DNA of 64,000 nucleotides from Sutcliffiella sp. FSL R7-0096 (GCF_038595065.1 NZ_CP152003.1:3204001-3268000); one strand, 5' to 3'. Shown: positions 9,519-18,434, counted from the stretch's first letter. Notes: generated by a model not told the origin, from the letters alone. Numbers and translations are program-made.

Positions 9519-9998
9519 TCATATGAAAATAAAGAAAATGATGATCATCACCGCTTGAATGATACCTTTTACAAGGGCACTGCTGAACAGGCCTACCACT
9601 GAACCAAAACCCGCTTTAATGGATGCTTTCATATCGTTCCTTTTAACAATTAGTTCCCCTAATATGGCACCAAGAAATGGACCAAGAATGATACCGGCAA
9701 CTGGAATGATAAAAGGTCCAACTAATAATCCAATCGTACTTCCCCAGATTGATGCATTACTGCCACCGAACTTTTTCACCCCTAAAAGATTGGCGAAATA
9801 ATCTGCCACGAATAACAATATTACAAAAAGAAAGGTGATGACCCAAAACAGAAATGTAAGTTCTTCAAAAGAAAACAATATGCCGTAAAGTAAAAAGCCC
9901 CCTACTAAAAAAAGCACACTCGGAATGATTGGATAGACGAGCCCTATAAATGAAATGACAAATAAAGCGATAATAATAATCCAATATACCACTTCCAT
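9519..9998 (-). CDS. yqgC: DUF456 membrane protein, YqgC-like
   Basis: Small integral membrane protein of 159 residues with roughly four to five hydrophobic stretches and the glycine-rich repeats GPFIIPVAGIILGPFLGAILGE and GFGSVVGLFSSALVKGIIQ that characterise DUF456. Function is unknown. The name rests on the family and on position near sodA, as in B. subtilis. The upstream neighbour (symporter) ends in its own terminator, so yqgC is probably transcribed from the intervening 20-nt region or from weak readthrough. Confidence 0.75.
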   Translation of the reverse strand: MEVVYWIIIIALFVISFIGLVYPIIPSVLFLVGGFLLYGILFSFEELTFLFWVITFLFVILLFVADYFANLLGVKKFGGSNASIWGSTIGLLVGPFIIPVAGIILGPFLGAILGELIVKRNDMKASIKAGFGSVVGLFSSALVKGIIQAVMIIIFFIFI

Positions 9999-10022
9999 GA
10001 GAAAACCTCCTTATTGTGAAAA

Positions 10023-10050
10023 GAACCAGACCCTAATATGAGTCTGGTTC
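10023..10050 (-). terminator. Rho-independent terminator of the phosphate symporter gene
   Basis: Stem GAACCAGAC/GTCTGGTTC followed on the minus strand by TTTTCAC. It lies 21 nt past the symporter stop. Confidence 0.75.
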
Positions 10051-10070
10051 CTAATATACGGTATTGGCTA

Positions 10071-11711
10071 TTATAATGTTTCGTGCTCTTCACCAAGAAC
10101 GGCTTCAGCAATATTAACAGCATGATCGCCAATACGTTCTAGGTTACTGATGATGTCTACAAACACGATTCCCGCTTGACCTGTGCACAGTCCTTCGTTC
10201 ATACGCAGGATATGTTTTTTACGAAGAGAACGTTCCATTTTGTCAATTTGGTCTTCTTTTAATCTTACATCATTAGCTAAATCTTTGTTATTCGTTCTTA
10301 AAGCTTCAATCGCTTCTTTCACAGTGGATTGAGTTAGAGTGAACATTTCCTCAAGGTCTTTCTCTGCTTTATCTGTCAGTTCCACTTTGTTTCTGATTTG
10401 GTAATCAACCAACTCAACGATATTTTCGAAATGGTCACCGATACGCTCAATATCACGAACTGTATCCATTAAAGTGGAGTGTTCTTCGGACTCACTATCA
10501 GATAATGAAGCAGAAGAAAGTTTAACAAGATAATCCGTAATTTTTCTATCCAAGTTATTAATGGCATCTTCCAAAGAATACGCTTGTTCTGAATATTTGG
10601 AAGTTCCGGTTTTCAAATAATTATGCGTTGATTCTAAACCGACAACAGAGAATTCACCCATTCTTAACACTTCTTCCTTAGCTTGTCCTAAGGCTAGTGA
10701 AGGGGATTGTTCAATGAAGATTGGATCCAAATGTTTTGCTTTATATTCTACAATGGCATCATCACCAGGGATGATTTTCGTTGCAATTAACGCCAGCAGG
10801 CCGATGAACGGGAACTGGATTATAACATTGGCAATATTGAAGGAGCCATGGGCAAATGCAATTGTCATATGTGGATTTAGGTTTAAACTGCTTTGCAAGA
10901 ATAATACAAATTGCTCAAATGGAATCAACAATAATAAGACAATGGTCGTTCCGACTAGATTAAAAATAACGTGTGATAATGCAGCTCTTCTTGCAGCAAC
11001 TGAAGCACCAATCGCAGCTAAGACAGCGGTAATCGTTGTACCAATATTATCTCCAAAAAGAACTGGTAATGCTGCATCTAAGTTGATTGCCCCTTGTCCA
11101 TATAATTCCTGCAAGATCCCAATCGTTGCACTGGAACTTTGAACAAGTACCGTAAAGACCGTACCTACCACTACTCCAAGAATTGGATTATCACTCATGG
11201 ATACTGTTAAATCAATGAAAGCCTGTACTTCACGCAGTGGTTTAAGTCCATCCCCCATCGTCTTCAATCCATAGAATAAAGCTCCGAAACCGAAAACAAT
11301 TTGACCAAAGTATTGAATTTTTTGATTTTTAAAGAAGAAAAGTAATACCGCACCTAAAGCTATGATAGGCAAAGCATATTCATCAATCTTAATACCGATA
11401 ATGAATGCCGTTACCGTTGTACCAACATTGGCACCCATTATAACTCCAATCGCCTGACGCAGCGACATGAACCCTGCACTAACTAACCCTACAGTCAATG
11501 CTGTTGTCCCTGAACTGGATTGAATTAGAATTGTCACTAAAATACCAGCTAGCACACCCATAAAAGGATTCGTTGTAAAACGATCGAGGATATCCCTCAG
11601 CTTATCACCAGCTGACTTTTGTAGTCCGTCACCCATGTATTTAATCCCGAAAAGGAAAATACCCAGACCACCAAAAAATTCAAATATCAACCTCTGAACA
11701 TCCAATTCCAA
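10071..11711 (-). CDS. Na+/phosphate symporter with C-terminal PhoU-like domain (NptA family)
   Basis: Predicted sodium-coupled phosphate carrier. The membrane part contains the two inverted family repeats, each with a QSSS motif: ILIQSSSGTTALTVGLVSAG and VLVQSSSATIGILQ. After about residue 320 comes a soluble helical PhoU-type region (RDIERIGDHFENI and NLERIGDHAVNIAE), which usually tunes uptake or senses phosphate status. The ORF extends to 11777, but the TTG at 11711 has an AAGGGG site with 9-nt spacing, giving 546 residues starting MELDVQRLIFEFFGG, so I chose it. Placement between yqgC and yqgB homologues is an insertion relative to B. subtilis. A PhoP-box-like repeat lies in the divergent upstream region. 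Confidence 0.87.
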   Translation of the reverse strand: MELDVQRLIFEFFGGLGIFLFGIKYMGDGLQKSAGDKLRDILDRFTTNPFMGVLAGILVTILIQSSSGTTALTVGLVSAGFMSLRQAIGVIMGANVGTTVTAFIIGIKIDEYALPIIALGAVLLFFFKNQKIQYFGQIVFGFGALFYGLKTMGDGLKPLREVQAFIDLTVSMSDNPILGVVVGTVFTVLVQSSSATIGILQELYGQGAINLDAALPVLFGDNIGTTITAVLAAIGASVAARRAALSHVIFNLVGTTIVLLLLIPFEQFVLFLQSSLNLNPHMTIAFAHGSFNIANVIIQFPFIGLLALIATKIIPGDDAIVEYKAKHLDPIFIEQSPSLALGQAKEEVLRMGEFSVVGLESTHNYLKTGTSKYSEQAYSLEDAINNLDRKITDYLVKLSSASLSDSESEEHSTLMDTVRDIERIGDHFENIVELVDYQIRNKVELTDKAEKDLEEMFTLTQSTVKEAIEALRTNNKDLANDVRLKEDQIDKMERSLRKKHILRMNEGLCTGQAGIVFVDIISNLERIGDHAVNIAEAVLGEEHETL

Positions 11712-11822
11712 TACATTCAACCCCTTATTCCGAAAAGACTTGATAAAATCGACAAAAATCAACAAAACCAAGTACAATTATTAACCTAAATGTATTCCAA
11801 TGTAAATAGAATTCCTGATAAA

Positions 11823-11860
11823 TTTACATTATCTTTACAAACCGTAACTTGAAATTTACA
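11823..11860 (+). promoter_or_regulatory. PhoP-box-like direct repeats in the divergent intergenic region
   Basis: On the plus strand TTTACA occurs at 11823-11828 and 11834-11839 (11-bp spacing, as in a PhoP box) and again at 11855-11860, 1 bp off the next-but-one register. An inverted TGTAAA is at 11801-11806. The region separates the phosphate symporter (minus) from the DUF1189 gene (plus). Two of the expected four hexamers are clean, so this is only a candidate PhoP site. Confidence 0.4.
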
Positions 11861-11950
11861 TTCGATGATATTTAGCAATTAATTATTGTTCACATACCCA
11901 AATTAAGGTAACATAAAATTGTTATATTACATTAAAAGGACTGATAGGAA

Positions 11951-12739
11951 TTGAATATTATCTCTCAATTTGTAAAAAGTTTGTATTCTCCGAAAGCAAT
12001 GGCCTCCTTCCGCTTTCAAGGAATTGGAAAAACCATTCTGTACGTATTTTTTCTCGTTCTCCTTACTTCTATTCCCATGTTTATCACTTTTGGAACCAGT
12101 GCCATGAATTTAGTAAAGAGCACGGATGAATTTCTAGTAAATGAAACACCTGATTTTTACATTCAAAACGGTGAATTTTATGCGGATGTCGAAGAACCGT
12201 TCATTTCCGAAGAAGGCGGTTTTACCATCATCCTCGATCCAGATAATGAGCTTACCTTAAATGAAATACGTTCTTATCAAGAAGTCGTAGCCATCCAATC
12301 CAATGAAATCATCTTCCAGGGAGCAGGTACGACCGACTTTGTCCCACTAAGTGACTTCCAGGGAACGGAAGTAACCAAGGATGATTTGATCTCCTTCATG
12401 AATTCAGTTGGCAGTTCATTTCCTATTATAATTACCATCCTGTTGTTGGTTGGCTACGTGTTCTTCAGTGCTACCAAATTTATTCAAGTAACCATATTGG
12501 CACTCTTCGGTCTGATTGTAAAAAATAGCCTTAAACGAAACAATTTACGCTATCGCCATACTTGGATCTTATCAGCGTATGCCGTTACCCTGCCTACTTT
12601 AATCTTTGCTTTATTACAGGCCATGCAAATTGCTTTACCATACTCTACACTAGTAAGCTTTGTGGTTAGCCTTTTCATCCTATTCCTAATCATTAAAGAA
12701 GTAAAAGTAAAAAAACCAGTCAATAATACAGTCGAATAA
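11951..12739 (+). CDS. yqgB: DUF1189 membrane protein, YqgB-like
   Basis: Predicted multi-pass membrane protein of 262 residues. An N-terminal hydrophobic segment (about 28-50) is followed by an extracytoplasmic acidic region of about 90 residues (EFYADVEEPFISEEGGFTIILDPDN) and then four closely spaced hydrophobic helices. This layout and the opening FVKSLYSPKAMASFRFQGIGKTI identify DUF1189, which includes B. subtilis YqgB. Function unknown. The start is the TTG at 11951 with AAAAGGA about 10 nt upstream. It is followed by a strong terminator and is the first of the plus-strand genes in this stretch. Confidence 0.78.
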   Translation: MNIISQFVKSLYSPKAMASFRFQGIGKTILYVFFLVLLTSIPMFITFGTSAMNLVKSTDEFLVNETPDFYIQNGEFYADVEEPFISEEGGFTIILDPDNELTLNEIRSYQEVVAIQSNEIIFQGAGTTDFVPLSDFQGTEVTKDDLISFMNSVGSSFPIIITILLLVGYVFFSATKFIQVTILALFGLIVKNSLKRNNLRYRHTWILSAYAVTLPTLIFALLQAMQIALPYSTLVSFVVSLFILFLIIKEVKVKKPVNNTVE

Positions 12740-12751
12740 ACCTTTTAAATG

Positions 12752-12791
12752 CACCGACTATTTGCTTTGCAAAAATTGTCGGTGTTTTTTT
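12752..12791 (+). terminator. Rho-independent terminator of the DUF1189 gene
   Basis: Stem CACCGAC/GTCGGTG with an A/T-rich loop and a following TTTTTTT run, 13 nt past the stop. Confidence 0.88.
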
Positions 12792-12856
12792 GTCATACCC
12801 TCCCTTGACGGTCATATAGTGGTAAAAAGCTTGGACAATCAAGGAGGAGTAAATTC

Positions 12857-13210
12857 ATGATTCGACTATTCATTGCAGCATTAATTCTCATTACGATATA
12901 CAGCATCTATTACGATTTATCGGCTGGCACGATTCCTGAACAGGCAACTCCTGCGACAGCAGCGGTAGTCCCACAAACTACGTCGCCAGAAACTGAAGAA
13001 GAAACTTCTCCTGAGCTTTCAAGTGAGAATATGTACATAGAAGTGGAAGTCAAAGCGGGTGACACTGTGTTGACGATTGCAGAAAGGATCGCTAATAAGC
13101 CAATTCCTGTATCCATCACACAGCTGGTTGAAGACTTTGCTCATATGAATGAAGGAATCACCCCAGAAAAAATCCAAATAGGAAAAATCTACAAGTTTCC
13201 TGTCTACTGA
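12857..13210 (+). CDS. yqfZ: YqfZ-like secreted/anchored protein with LysM-type C-terminus
   Basis: Protein of 117 residues with an N-terminal hydrophobic segment (about 2-18) and then a Thr/Pro/Glu-rich linker. The C-terminal part (about 55-117) reads VEVKAGDTVLTIAERI...PEKIQIGKIYKFP, which has the pattern of a degenerate LysM domain (peptidoglycan or spore-coat binding). The position directly upstream of ispG is that of yqfZ in B. subtilis. Start ATG at 12857 with AAGGAGGAG 8-10 nt upstream. A terminator overlaps the stop codon, so ispG has its own promoter. Function in wall binding is inferred. Confidence 0.7.
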   Translation: MIRLFIAALILITIYSIYYDLSAGTIPEQATPATAAVVPQTTSPETEEETSPELSSENMYIEVEVKAGDTVLTIAERIANKPIPVSITQLVEDFAHMNEGITPEKIQIGKIYKFPVY

Positions 13211-13228
13211 ACATCAGGAAACTTTTTC
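13193..13228 (+). terminator. Rho-independent terminator overlapping the yqfZ stop
   Basis: Stem AAGTTTCCTG/CAGGAAACTT followed by TTTTC. The 5' arm is inside the last codons of the gene. Confidence 0.75.
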
Positions 13229-13366
13229 ACTTGTCAGAAGTGGCGGCGATTGTTAAAATATGTTGGGAGTTAGTGGATAATACTAGCTTTTTCTCTCGTT
13301 TATAGGTAATCTGATGAGAGAAAGATGTTTTGATCAATAGATCATTCCTAAAGGAGCGATTCACTC

Positions 13367-14473
13367 GTGAATGAAATAATACATCGTACTAAAACCCGCC
13401 CAGTTAAGGTTGGAGACATAACCATCGGCGGTAGTAACGAACTATTTATCCAAAGTATGACCACCACAAAAACACATGATGTGGAAGCAACGGTTGCAGA
13501 AATCAAGCGCCTAGAAGAAGCGGGTTGCCAGGTTGTCCGTGTTGCATGCCCTGACGAGCGCGCTGCAAATGCCATCGCTGATATAAAACGACAAATCAAT
13601 ATTCCACTTGTTGTGGACATTCATTTTGACTATAAGTTAGCACTAAAGGCCATTGAAGGTGGAGCGGACAAAATCCGCATCAATCCGGGTAATATCGGTC
13701 GCCGAGAGAAAGTAGAAGCAGTAGTGAAGGCTTGTAAGGAAAAAGGGATTCCGATTCGTATCGGTGTAAACGCTGGCTCACTTGAAAAGCGCATCATCGA
13801 AAAGTACGGGTACCCTACTGCGGACGGCATGGTGGAAAGTGCCCTTCACCATATCAAGATATTGGAAGACCTTGATTTTTACGATATCATCGTGTCCATG
13901 AAGGCGTCCGATGTGAATTTAGCTATTGAAGCTTATGAAAAAGCTGCAAAAGCTTTCGATTATCCGCTACACTTAGGTATCACGGAATCAGGTACCCTTT
14001 TCGCAGGCACAGTTAAAAGTGCTGCAGGCTTAGGTGCTATTCTAAGCAAAGGAATCGGGAATACATTGCGTATCTCCTTAAGCGCAGACCCTGTTGAAGA
14101 AGTAAAAGTTGCGCGTGAGCTATTGAAATCGTTTGGGTTATCTTCAAACGCAGCAACATTGATTTCTTGCCCTACATGTGGCCGGATTGAAATTGACCTG
14201 ATTAGCATTGCTAATGAAGTGGAAGAATACATTTCCACCATCAAAGCACCAATCAAGGTTGCTGTGCTTGGCTGTGCCGTTAACGGACCTGGTGAAGCCC
14301 GTGAAGCAGATATCGGAATTGCTGGAGCCCGTAATGAAGGATTACTCTTCCGCAAAGGGGAAATTGTCCGTAAAGTACCGGAAGCAACCATGGTTGACGA
14401 ACTAAAGAAAGAAATAGATAAAATTGCAGAAGAATATTTTGCAAAGCAAGAAGAAGAAAAGGCAAAAGCTTGA
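13367..14473 (+). CDS. ispG: 4-hydroxy-3-methylbut-2-enyl-diphosphate synthase (flavodoxin) IspG
   Basis: Sixth step of the MEP isoprenoid pathway: converts MEcPP to HMBPP using a [4Fe-4S] cluster. The 368-residue protein begins [19 protein letters not shown], has the TIM-barrel segment [15 protein letters not shown], and the C-terminal cluster-binding cysteines in SCPTCGR (about residues 268-274) and [10 protein letters not shown] (about 303-312). Start is GTG at 13367 with AAAGGAG 10 nt upstream; the nearby ATG at 13371 is out of frame. IspH, which uses the product, is also in this window at 24076. Length and both cluster motifs indicate a complete enzyme. Confidence 0.97.
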   Translation: MNEIIHRTKTRPVKVGDITIGGSNELFIQSMTTTKTHDVEATVAEIKRLEEAGCQVVRVACPDERAANAIADIKRQINIPLVVDIHFDYKLALKAIEGGADKIRINPGNIGRREKVEAVVKACKEKGIPIRIGVNAGSLEKRIIEKYGYPTADGMVESALHHIKILEDLDFYDIIVSMKASDVNLAIEAYEKAAKAFDYPLHLGITESGTLFAGTVKSAAGLGAILSKGIGNTLRISLSADPVEEVKVARELLKSFGLSSNAATLISCPTCGRIEIDLISIANEVEEYISTIKAPIKVAVLGCAVNGPGEAREADIGIAGARNEGLLFRKGEIVRKVPEATMVDELKKEIDKIAEEYFAKQEEEKAKA

Positions 14474-14497
14474 CACCATTTGGTGCCAAGCTTTTTT
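14464..14497 (+). terminator. Rho-independent terminator overlapping the ispG stop
   Basis: Stem AAGCTTG...CACC/GGTG...CAAGCTT followed by TTTTTTCTTTT. The stop codon TGA lies inside the 5' arm. Confidence 0.85.
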
Positions 14498-14546
14498 CTT
14501 TTCACATGACTTTGTTAAAGTTGGTTGTGGATATGACCTGTTTCTA

Positions 14547-14673
14547 GCTGTTGATTGTAGCAAAAGGCGTAGACTCCAGCGGGAGAGTAGCGACAATATT
14601 GAGGCCCCAAGTGTAGCGTGCGAGGAGGCTCAAGGTCGCCCCGCGGTAAGGAGCCTATTGCGGAAATCAGCAG
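14547..14673 (+). repeat. Dispersed structured repeat, copy R3
   Basis: 127 bp copy read on the plus strand downstream of ispG (plus). Elements visible: GCTGTTGATT at the 5' end, GCAAAAGGCGTAGACTCC, TTGAGGCCCC, GAGGAGGCTCAA, GGTCGCCCCGCGG and AATCAGCAG at the 3' end. Inner pairing GCGAC/GTCGC is kept. The 3' half is more diverged (CGCGGTAAGGAGCC where the others have CGCGGAAAGCGAAG), so this is the most degenerate copy. Confidence 0.78.
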
Positions 14674-14703
14674 CGGCGTTTATCAAAGCCTTTCACATAA
14701 TAA

Positions 14704-14729
14704 GACTGGTGAGGTTGCCCTCACCAGTC
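14704..14729 (-). terminator. Rho-independent terminator of yqfX
   Basis: Strong stem GACTGGTGAGG/CCTCACCAGTC with a TTGC loop, 12 nt past the yqfX stop. On the minus strand it is followed by TTATTATG, a weak U-tract. Confidence 0.7.
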
Positions 14730-14740
14730 CCATGGTGGTG

Positions 14741-15154
14741 TTAAAACAATGGTAGAACGAAAATACCAACGACGATGGAAACGATACCGATTCCGATCGC
14801 CCATGCTCCTAACCCAGCTGCCCCACGTTTACGGGCAATAAAACCGACGATAATACCTGCAGCTCCCATGATGATTGGCAGAAAGAACAAGGAAAGGATC
14901 GATAAAGCCAGTCCTAGAATCCCAAGTCCTCTCCCGCTCATCCCCATTACGTCACTGCGCTCTTCTTCAAAAACCGCTTCTCTTTCCCTGCTTCTATCGG
15001 ATTCAATAACAGGAGGCACCGCAGCCACTTCAGCAGCGTGCTCTTCTAAATAGTCCCTATGTCCCTTCGCTCTCGAAACATGAGGTTCTTCATAAGCTAA
15101 GTCTGAATCAAAACGGTCAAGTTTCTCTTCGTTATTCTCAAATTCACTTGCCAT
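14741..15154 (-). CDS. yqfX: Small membrane protein, YqfX-like
   Basis: Protein of 137 residues with a very charged N-terminal half (MASEFENNEEKLDRFDSDL...) and two C-terminal hydrophobic segments separated by the short basic loop FIARKRGAAGLGAWAIGIG. The hydrophobic part resembles DUF4190-type double-helix hairpins. I chose the ATG at 15154 because AGGGAT stands about 6-8 nt upstream; the ORF can be extended to 15205 but without a ribosome binding site. Position between ispG and yqfW matches B. subtilis yqfX, whose function is unknown. Confidence 0.7.
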   Translation of the reverse strand: MASEFENNEEKLDRFDSDLAYEEPHVSRAKGHRDYLEEHAAEVAAVPPVIESDRSREREAVFEEERSDVMGMSGRGLGILGLALSILSLFFLPIIMGAAGIIVGFIARKRGAAGLGAWAIGIGIVSIVVGIFVLPLF

Positions 15155-15339
15155 TCGTATCCCTCGCTTTCTTAGGAAGTTAGGAGCATTTATTAGTATG
15201 AACAAGCGAACCGAAAATAATTGGTGTCAATCTTTGTTATATTTTTTTGTTACTGCTTTTATGTAAATCATTCAACATAATGACAGATATAAGGACAAAA
15301 TATGATAAACTATTGGTAGAAAAAAGACTGGAGGCAACT

Positions 15340-15921
15340 ATGAGAAAACGATTCGGAATTGACATTGACGGGACATTGACTTGCCCCACTACATTTGTAC
15401 CTTTTATTAATAAAACATTGGATAAAAACATAACCTTGGATGACATGACACAATATGACCTTACCCCTTTAATGGGCTTGGATGAAGAAGGGTTCTGGAA
15501 GTGGATGGACGAAATGGAACCCCTCATCTACAAGGACGCCCCACTTGCTAAAGGTGCAAAGGGTGTAGTGCAAAAATGGAAAAGTCAATTTGATCTATTT
15601 TTCATCAGCGCCCGTAGAAATCACCTATATGAAGTAACGAACAATTGGTTTGCCAAACAAGAAATTGATTATGATCATCTTGAGTTAATTGGTAGCCATA
15701 ATAAAATTGCCGCCGTCAAAAAACATGATATCGAACTCTTTTTTGAAGACAAACATGATAATGCGTGTGATATCAGCGAGGAGTGTGGGATTCCTGTCAT
15801 ATTATTTGACACCCCTTACAACCGCGAACCTGTTCCATCTAATGTATTCAGGGTTTCTAATTGGTCAGAGGCCGATCGTAAAGTTCAAGCGATTCTTGAA
15901 CAGATGAGTGTGACACGATAA
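15340..15921 (+). CDS. yqfW: Putative 5'(3')-deoxyribonucleotidase, NT5C/HAD type (YqfW)
   Basis: HAD-superfamily hydrolase of 193 residues. The catalytic motif I is MRKRFGIDIDGTLTCP at the very N-terminus, followed by DLFFISARRN (motif II region) and ELFFEDKHDNACDISEE (motif III/IV region), the pattern of the NT5C nucleotidase group. Likely dephosphorylates a nucleoside monophosphate or similar small substrate; the true substrate is unknown. The ATG at 15340 has GGAGG 6-7 nt upstream; the ORF can be read back to 15247 but that would bury the ribosome binding site. Position matches B. subtilis yqfW. Confidence 0.8.
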   Translation: MRKRFGIDIDGTLTCPTTFVPFINKTLDKNITLDDMTQYDLTPLMGLDEEGFWKWMDEMEPLIYKDAPLAKGAKGVVQKWKSQFDLFFISARRNHLYEVTNNWFAKQEIDYDHLELIGSHNKIAAVKKHDIELFFEDKHDNACDISEECGIPVILFDTPYNREPVPSNVFRVSNWSEADRKVQAILEQMSVTR

Positions 15922-15936
15922 TTAAGGAGTATTCAG

Positions 15937-16053
15937 GTTGGTTGAAGTGCGCAGACTCCAGCGGGAGGAAGGGACATGGGAGACCCCGCAGGCTTGCCGA
16001 GGAGGCTCCCAGACCGCCCGCAGGAAAGCGAAGCACCTGTAATGAAAGCAACC
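15937..16053 (+). repeat. Dispersed structured repeat, copy R4
   Basis: 117 bp copy read on the plus strand directly downstream of yqfW (plus). Outer stem GGTTG/CAACC, second stem GTGC/GCAC, then GACTCCAGCGGGAGG, GGGAGACCCCGCAGGC, GCCGAGGAGGCTCCC and CCGCCCGCAGGAAAGCGAAG. The inner stem is GGGAG/CTCCC where other copies have TTGAG/CTCAA, so pairing is conserved while sequence is not. Confidence 0.83.
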
Positions 16054-16076
16054 GTTCCATGCAACAACTCAAAAAA

Positions 16077-16104
16077 CTGCCATCCCCTTCATGGGATGGC
16101 AGTT
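16077..16104. terminator. Bidirectional hairpin terminator between yqfW and the 56-aa gene
   Basis: Stem AACTGCCATCCC/GGGATGGCAGTT with loop CTTCAT. It is flanked by an A-run on one side and CTATTTTGATTTTG on the other. It sits between two converging genes, so it may serve both. Confidence 0.75.
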
Positions 16105-16275
16105 CTATTTTGATTTTGATCTGGACATAGCATCTAAAAGTTGCCCTTCTATCGCCTTCACAAAGTCTTCGGTGCTTATATCTTTTTTGTTTGACCCCAT
16201 ATCTTTAACCTTTTTCATAATATTTACAAGGTCTTCCCTATTTAGAGAAGATAGCTGTTCACTCTCTGCTGTCAT
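16105..16275 (-). CDS. Small hypothetical protein (56 aa) downstream of zur
   Basis: Open frame of 57 codons reading MTAESEQLSSLNRED...KKDISTEDFVKAIEG...SRSKSK. It has an AAGGGTG site before the ATG at 16275, is followed directly by a terminator hairpin, and lies 119 nt after zur in the same direction. The product is polar, helix-rich, with no membrane segment, signal peptide or cysteine. I do not recognise a family. Codon choice looks like its neighbours. It may be co-transcribed with znuCB-zur or have its own promoter. Confidence 0.55.
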   Translation of the reverse strand: MTAESEQLSSLNREDLVNIMKKVKDMGSNKKDISTEDFVKAIEGQLLDAMSRSKSK

Positions 16276-16394
16276 CTCAGTCACCCTTACATTTCTTTTA
16301 GAAAATGGTTCGTCTACAACCAGCTGTTTTCAGAGGGCAAGTAATGAAAATAGGTGGTTATAACTATATATGGGATAATTATAAAAATGCTACT

Positions 16395-16805
16395 TTAGAT
16401 ACACTCCGGGCATTTTCCGTATATTTCAAATTTATGGCCGGTGATGTCATAACCTTTCAAGTTATCCTCGAGGTCTTGCATCGGGCAGGATTCAATCTCT
16501 TTTGTTTTACCGCAATCCATGCAGATGAAATGATGATGGTGATGCTTTGTTGAACATGTGAATCGGAAGTGCTTTTCACCGGATAATTCTGTGGTTTCCA
16601 ATATACCAAGATCCACGAACACGGCAAGGTTACGATAGATGGTGTCAAAGCTTAAACCAGGATAATTATCCTTCATGGAGTCCAACACATCTTTTGCCGT
16701 CAGATACTTATCTTCTGTTGCAAAAAGCTCCAGCATTTCCTGCCTTTTCCCGGTATATTTGAACCCTTTATCTTTCATTAAAGTCAGCGCTTGAGAAACA
16801 TTCAC
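16395..16805 (-). CDS. zur: Zinc uptake repressor Zur (Fur family)
   Basis: Zn(II)-responsive DNA-binding repressor of zinc uptake genes. The 136-residue protein has the Fur-type winged helix (residues 1-80; [29 protein letters not shown]) and a dimerisation domain with metal-binding residues: [18 protein letters not shown] and the C-terminal CPECI pair, forming the structural four-cysteine site. Start is GTG at 16805, overlapping the znuB stop by 4 nt, so it is translated with znuB. The operon promoter carries a matching operator (18435-18455), which suggests autorepression. The position next to yqfW is that of yqfV (zur) in B. subtilis. Confidence 0.9.
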   Translation of the reverse strand: MNVSQALTLMKDKGFKYTGKRQEMLELFATEDKYLTAKDVLDSMKDNYPGLSFDTIYRNLAVFVDLGILETTELSGEKHFRFTCSTKHHHHHFICMDCGKTKEIESCPMQDLEDNLKGYDITGHKFEIYGKCPECI

Positions 16806-17641
16806 TTTTTTCCACTCCTTACTTTATTCCAAAGAATGGTGATAATCAAAATAAGTACTGAAATGATCACAATCGTTCCACCTGGTGCAAGATCTAGATA
16901 GAAGGACGATATGAGCCCGCCTATCACGGCAATCTCGCCAAACAATATCGCTAAAAGGATTGTTTGTTTAAATCCTCTGCTCAACCTCATGCTTGCAGCA
17001 ACAGGCAATGTCATAAGAGACGATACAAGAAGAATTCCTACAATACGCATGGATGCAGCTATGACGAGGGCTACCATGACAATGAAAATCAAATGGAATA
17101 CCCTGGCGTTTACACCTGATACTTTGGCATGTTCTTCATCAAATGAAAGGACAAACAATTCTTTATAGAATGCCACAATCGTGATAATCACCCCGATTGA
17201 TACAATCAACACCGTCCAAAAATCGGCTCTTGTTACGGCACTGACACTTCCAAAGAGAAAATTGAATAAATCCGTATTAAAACCATCCGCCAACGAGATG
17301 AATATGACTCCTAATCCAATCCCTGAGGAAAGAATAATCGGTATCGCCAATTCTTGATAGTGCTTATAGACTGCTCGTAGCTTTTCAATAAAGAGTGCTC
17401 CCGTTACAGAGAAAGCCATACCGAAATAAATCGGGCTTACGCCTACCATTAAACCGAACCTCTTTTCCACAAGCAAGCTCGCTGCTATTCCCGCCAAAGT
17501 GACATGGCTCAAAGCATCAGCAATAAGGGACAATCTTCTTACGACGACAAATACTCCTAACATAGGAGCAAGGAACCCAATCAGAATACCTGTATAAAAC
17601 GCATTCCTTAAAAATTCAAATTGCATAAAAGCTGATATCAT
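16802..17641 (-). CDS. znuB: Zinc ABC transporter permease ZnuB
   Basis: Membrane subunit of a zinc/manganese-type (ABC-3 family) importer. The 279-residue protein has about eight hydrophobic segments and begins [42 protein letters not shown], which is the conserved N-terminal signature of ZnuB/MntB permeases. A single zinc binding protein (ZnuA) is not encoded nearby. Assignment to zinc rather than manganese rests on the co-transcribed zur and on the operator. It overlaps znuC by 1 nt and zur by 4 nt, so the three genes are tightly coupled. Confidence 0.88.
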   Translation of the reverse strand: MISAFMQFEFLRNAFYTGILIGFLAPMLGVFVVVRRLSLIADALSHVTLAGIAASLLVEKRFGLMVGVSPIYFGMAFSVTGALFIEKLRAVYKHYQELAIPIILSSGIGLGVIFISLADGFNTDLFNFLFGSVSAVTRADFWTVLIVSIGVIITIVAFYKELFVLSFDEEHAKVSGVNARVFHLIFIVMVALVIAASMRIVGILLVSSLMTLPVAASMRLSRGFKQTILLAILFGEIAVIGGLISSFYLDLAPGGTIVIISVLILIITILWNKVRSGKK

Positions 17642-18417
17642 TACATATGCCCTCCATCATGGTGATGGTGATCATGACTTAAAACATGCACATCATGGCC
17701 ATAAAACTGGGATAGGTCATTTGTGCGTAATTTTTCAAACTCATCTGTCACACCGTGAAAATGTAAATTTTTGTTCAAGCAGGCCACATGTGTCACCTTT
17801 TCTGTAATTGTCCCAACATCATGGGTCACAAGGATCAGTGTGATGCCAAGTTTTTTGTTTAGATGAGCCAGCATGGAATAGAAATTTTGGACATTTTTAA
17901 TATCCACTCCGACTGTAGGTTCATCCAAAATAAGCAGCTCTGGTTCACTGACTAAGGCACGAGCAATAAAAACTCGTTGTTGCTGTCCACCGGATAGATC
18001 ACCGATGTTTCTGTCAGAGAAATCCTCCATACCTACCGCTCTGATAGCTTCCACTATCTGTTTTTTATGCTGCTTATTGAAGAATCGGAACAGGCCTACC
18101 TTTGAAACAAGACCGGTTGATACCACCTCAAAAACAGTTGCGGGAAACCCCGAATTGAAGCTGTTAGCCTTTTGGGAAACGAATCCAATTTTACTCCAAT
18201 CCTTGAACTTGCGGATATCTTTGCCAAATAGTTCAATGGATCCCTTTTGAGGGCGTAAAAGCCCGAGTATACACTTTAAAAGAGTCGATTTACCGGAACC
18301 ATTTGGCCCAACAAGACCAAGAAAAGCTCCTTTTGGTATAGTCAAGTTTATATTTTCAATTACATTCTGTTTATCATATTTATAGGAAAGCCCTTTGATT
18401 TCCAGCACTTTTTCCAA
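17641..18417 (-). CDS. znuC: Zinc ABC transporter ATP-binding protein ZnuC
   Basis: ATPase driving zinc import with ZnuB. Walker A GPNGSGKST (about residues 38-46), signature LSGGQQQ and Walker B ELLILDEP are all present. The protein ends in a histidine-rich tail (HVLSHDHHHHDGGHM), which could bind or buffer zinc. I chose the TTG at 18417 (MEKVLEIKGL, 258 residues), because AAGGTG stands 7-8 nt upstream; the GTG at 18426 would overlap that site. It is the first gene of znuC-znuB-zur. A Zur box overlaps the leader just upstream. Confidence 0.9.
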   Translation of the reverse strand: MEKVLEIKGLSYKYDKQNVIENINLTIPKGAFLGLVGPNGSGKSTLLKCILGLLRPQKGSIELFGKDIRKFKDWSKIGFVSQKANSFNSGFPATVFEVVSTGLVSKVGLFRFFNKQHKKQIVEAIRAVGMEDFSDRNIGDLSGGQQQRVFIARALVSEPELLILDEPTVGVDIKNVQNFYSMLAHLNKKLGITLILVTHDVGTITEKVTHVACLNKNLHFHGVTDEFEKLRTNDLSQFYGHDVHVLSHDHHHHDGGHM

Positions 18418-18434
18418 ATTTATCACACCTTAAA

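Noticed and set aside
13287-13324. Hairpin in the ispG leader as terminator or riboswitch
   Set aside because: Stem CTTTTTCTCTC/GAGAGAAAG has no U-run and no known riboswitch motif; left as an unassigned stem.
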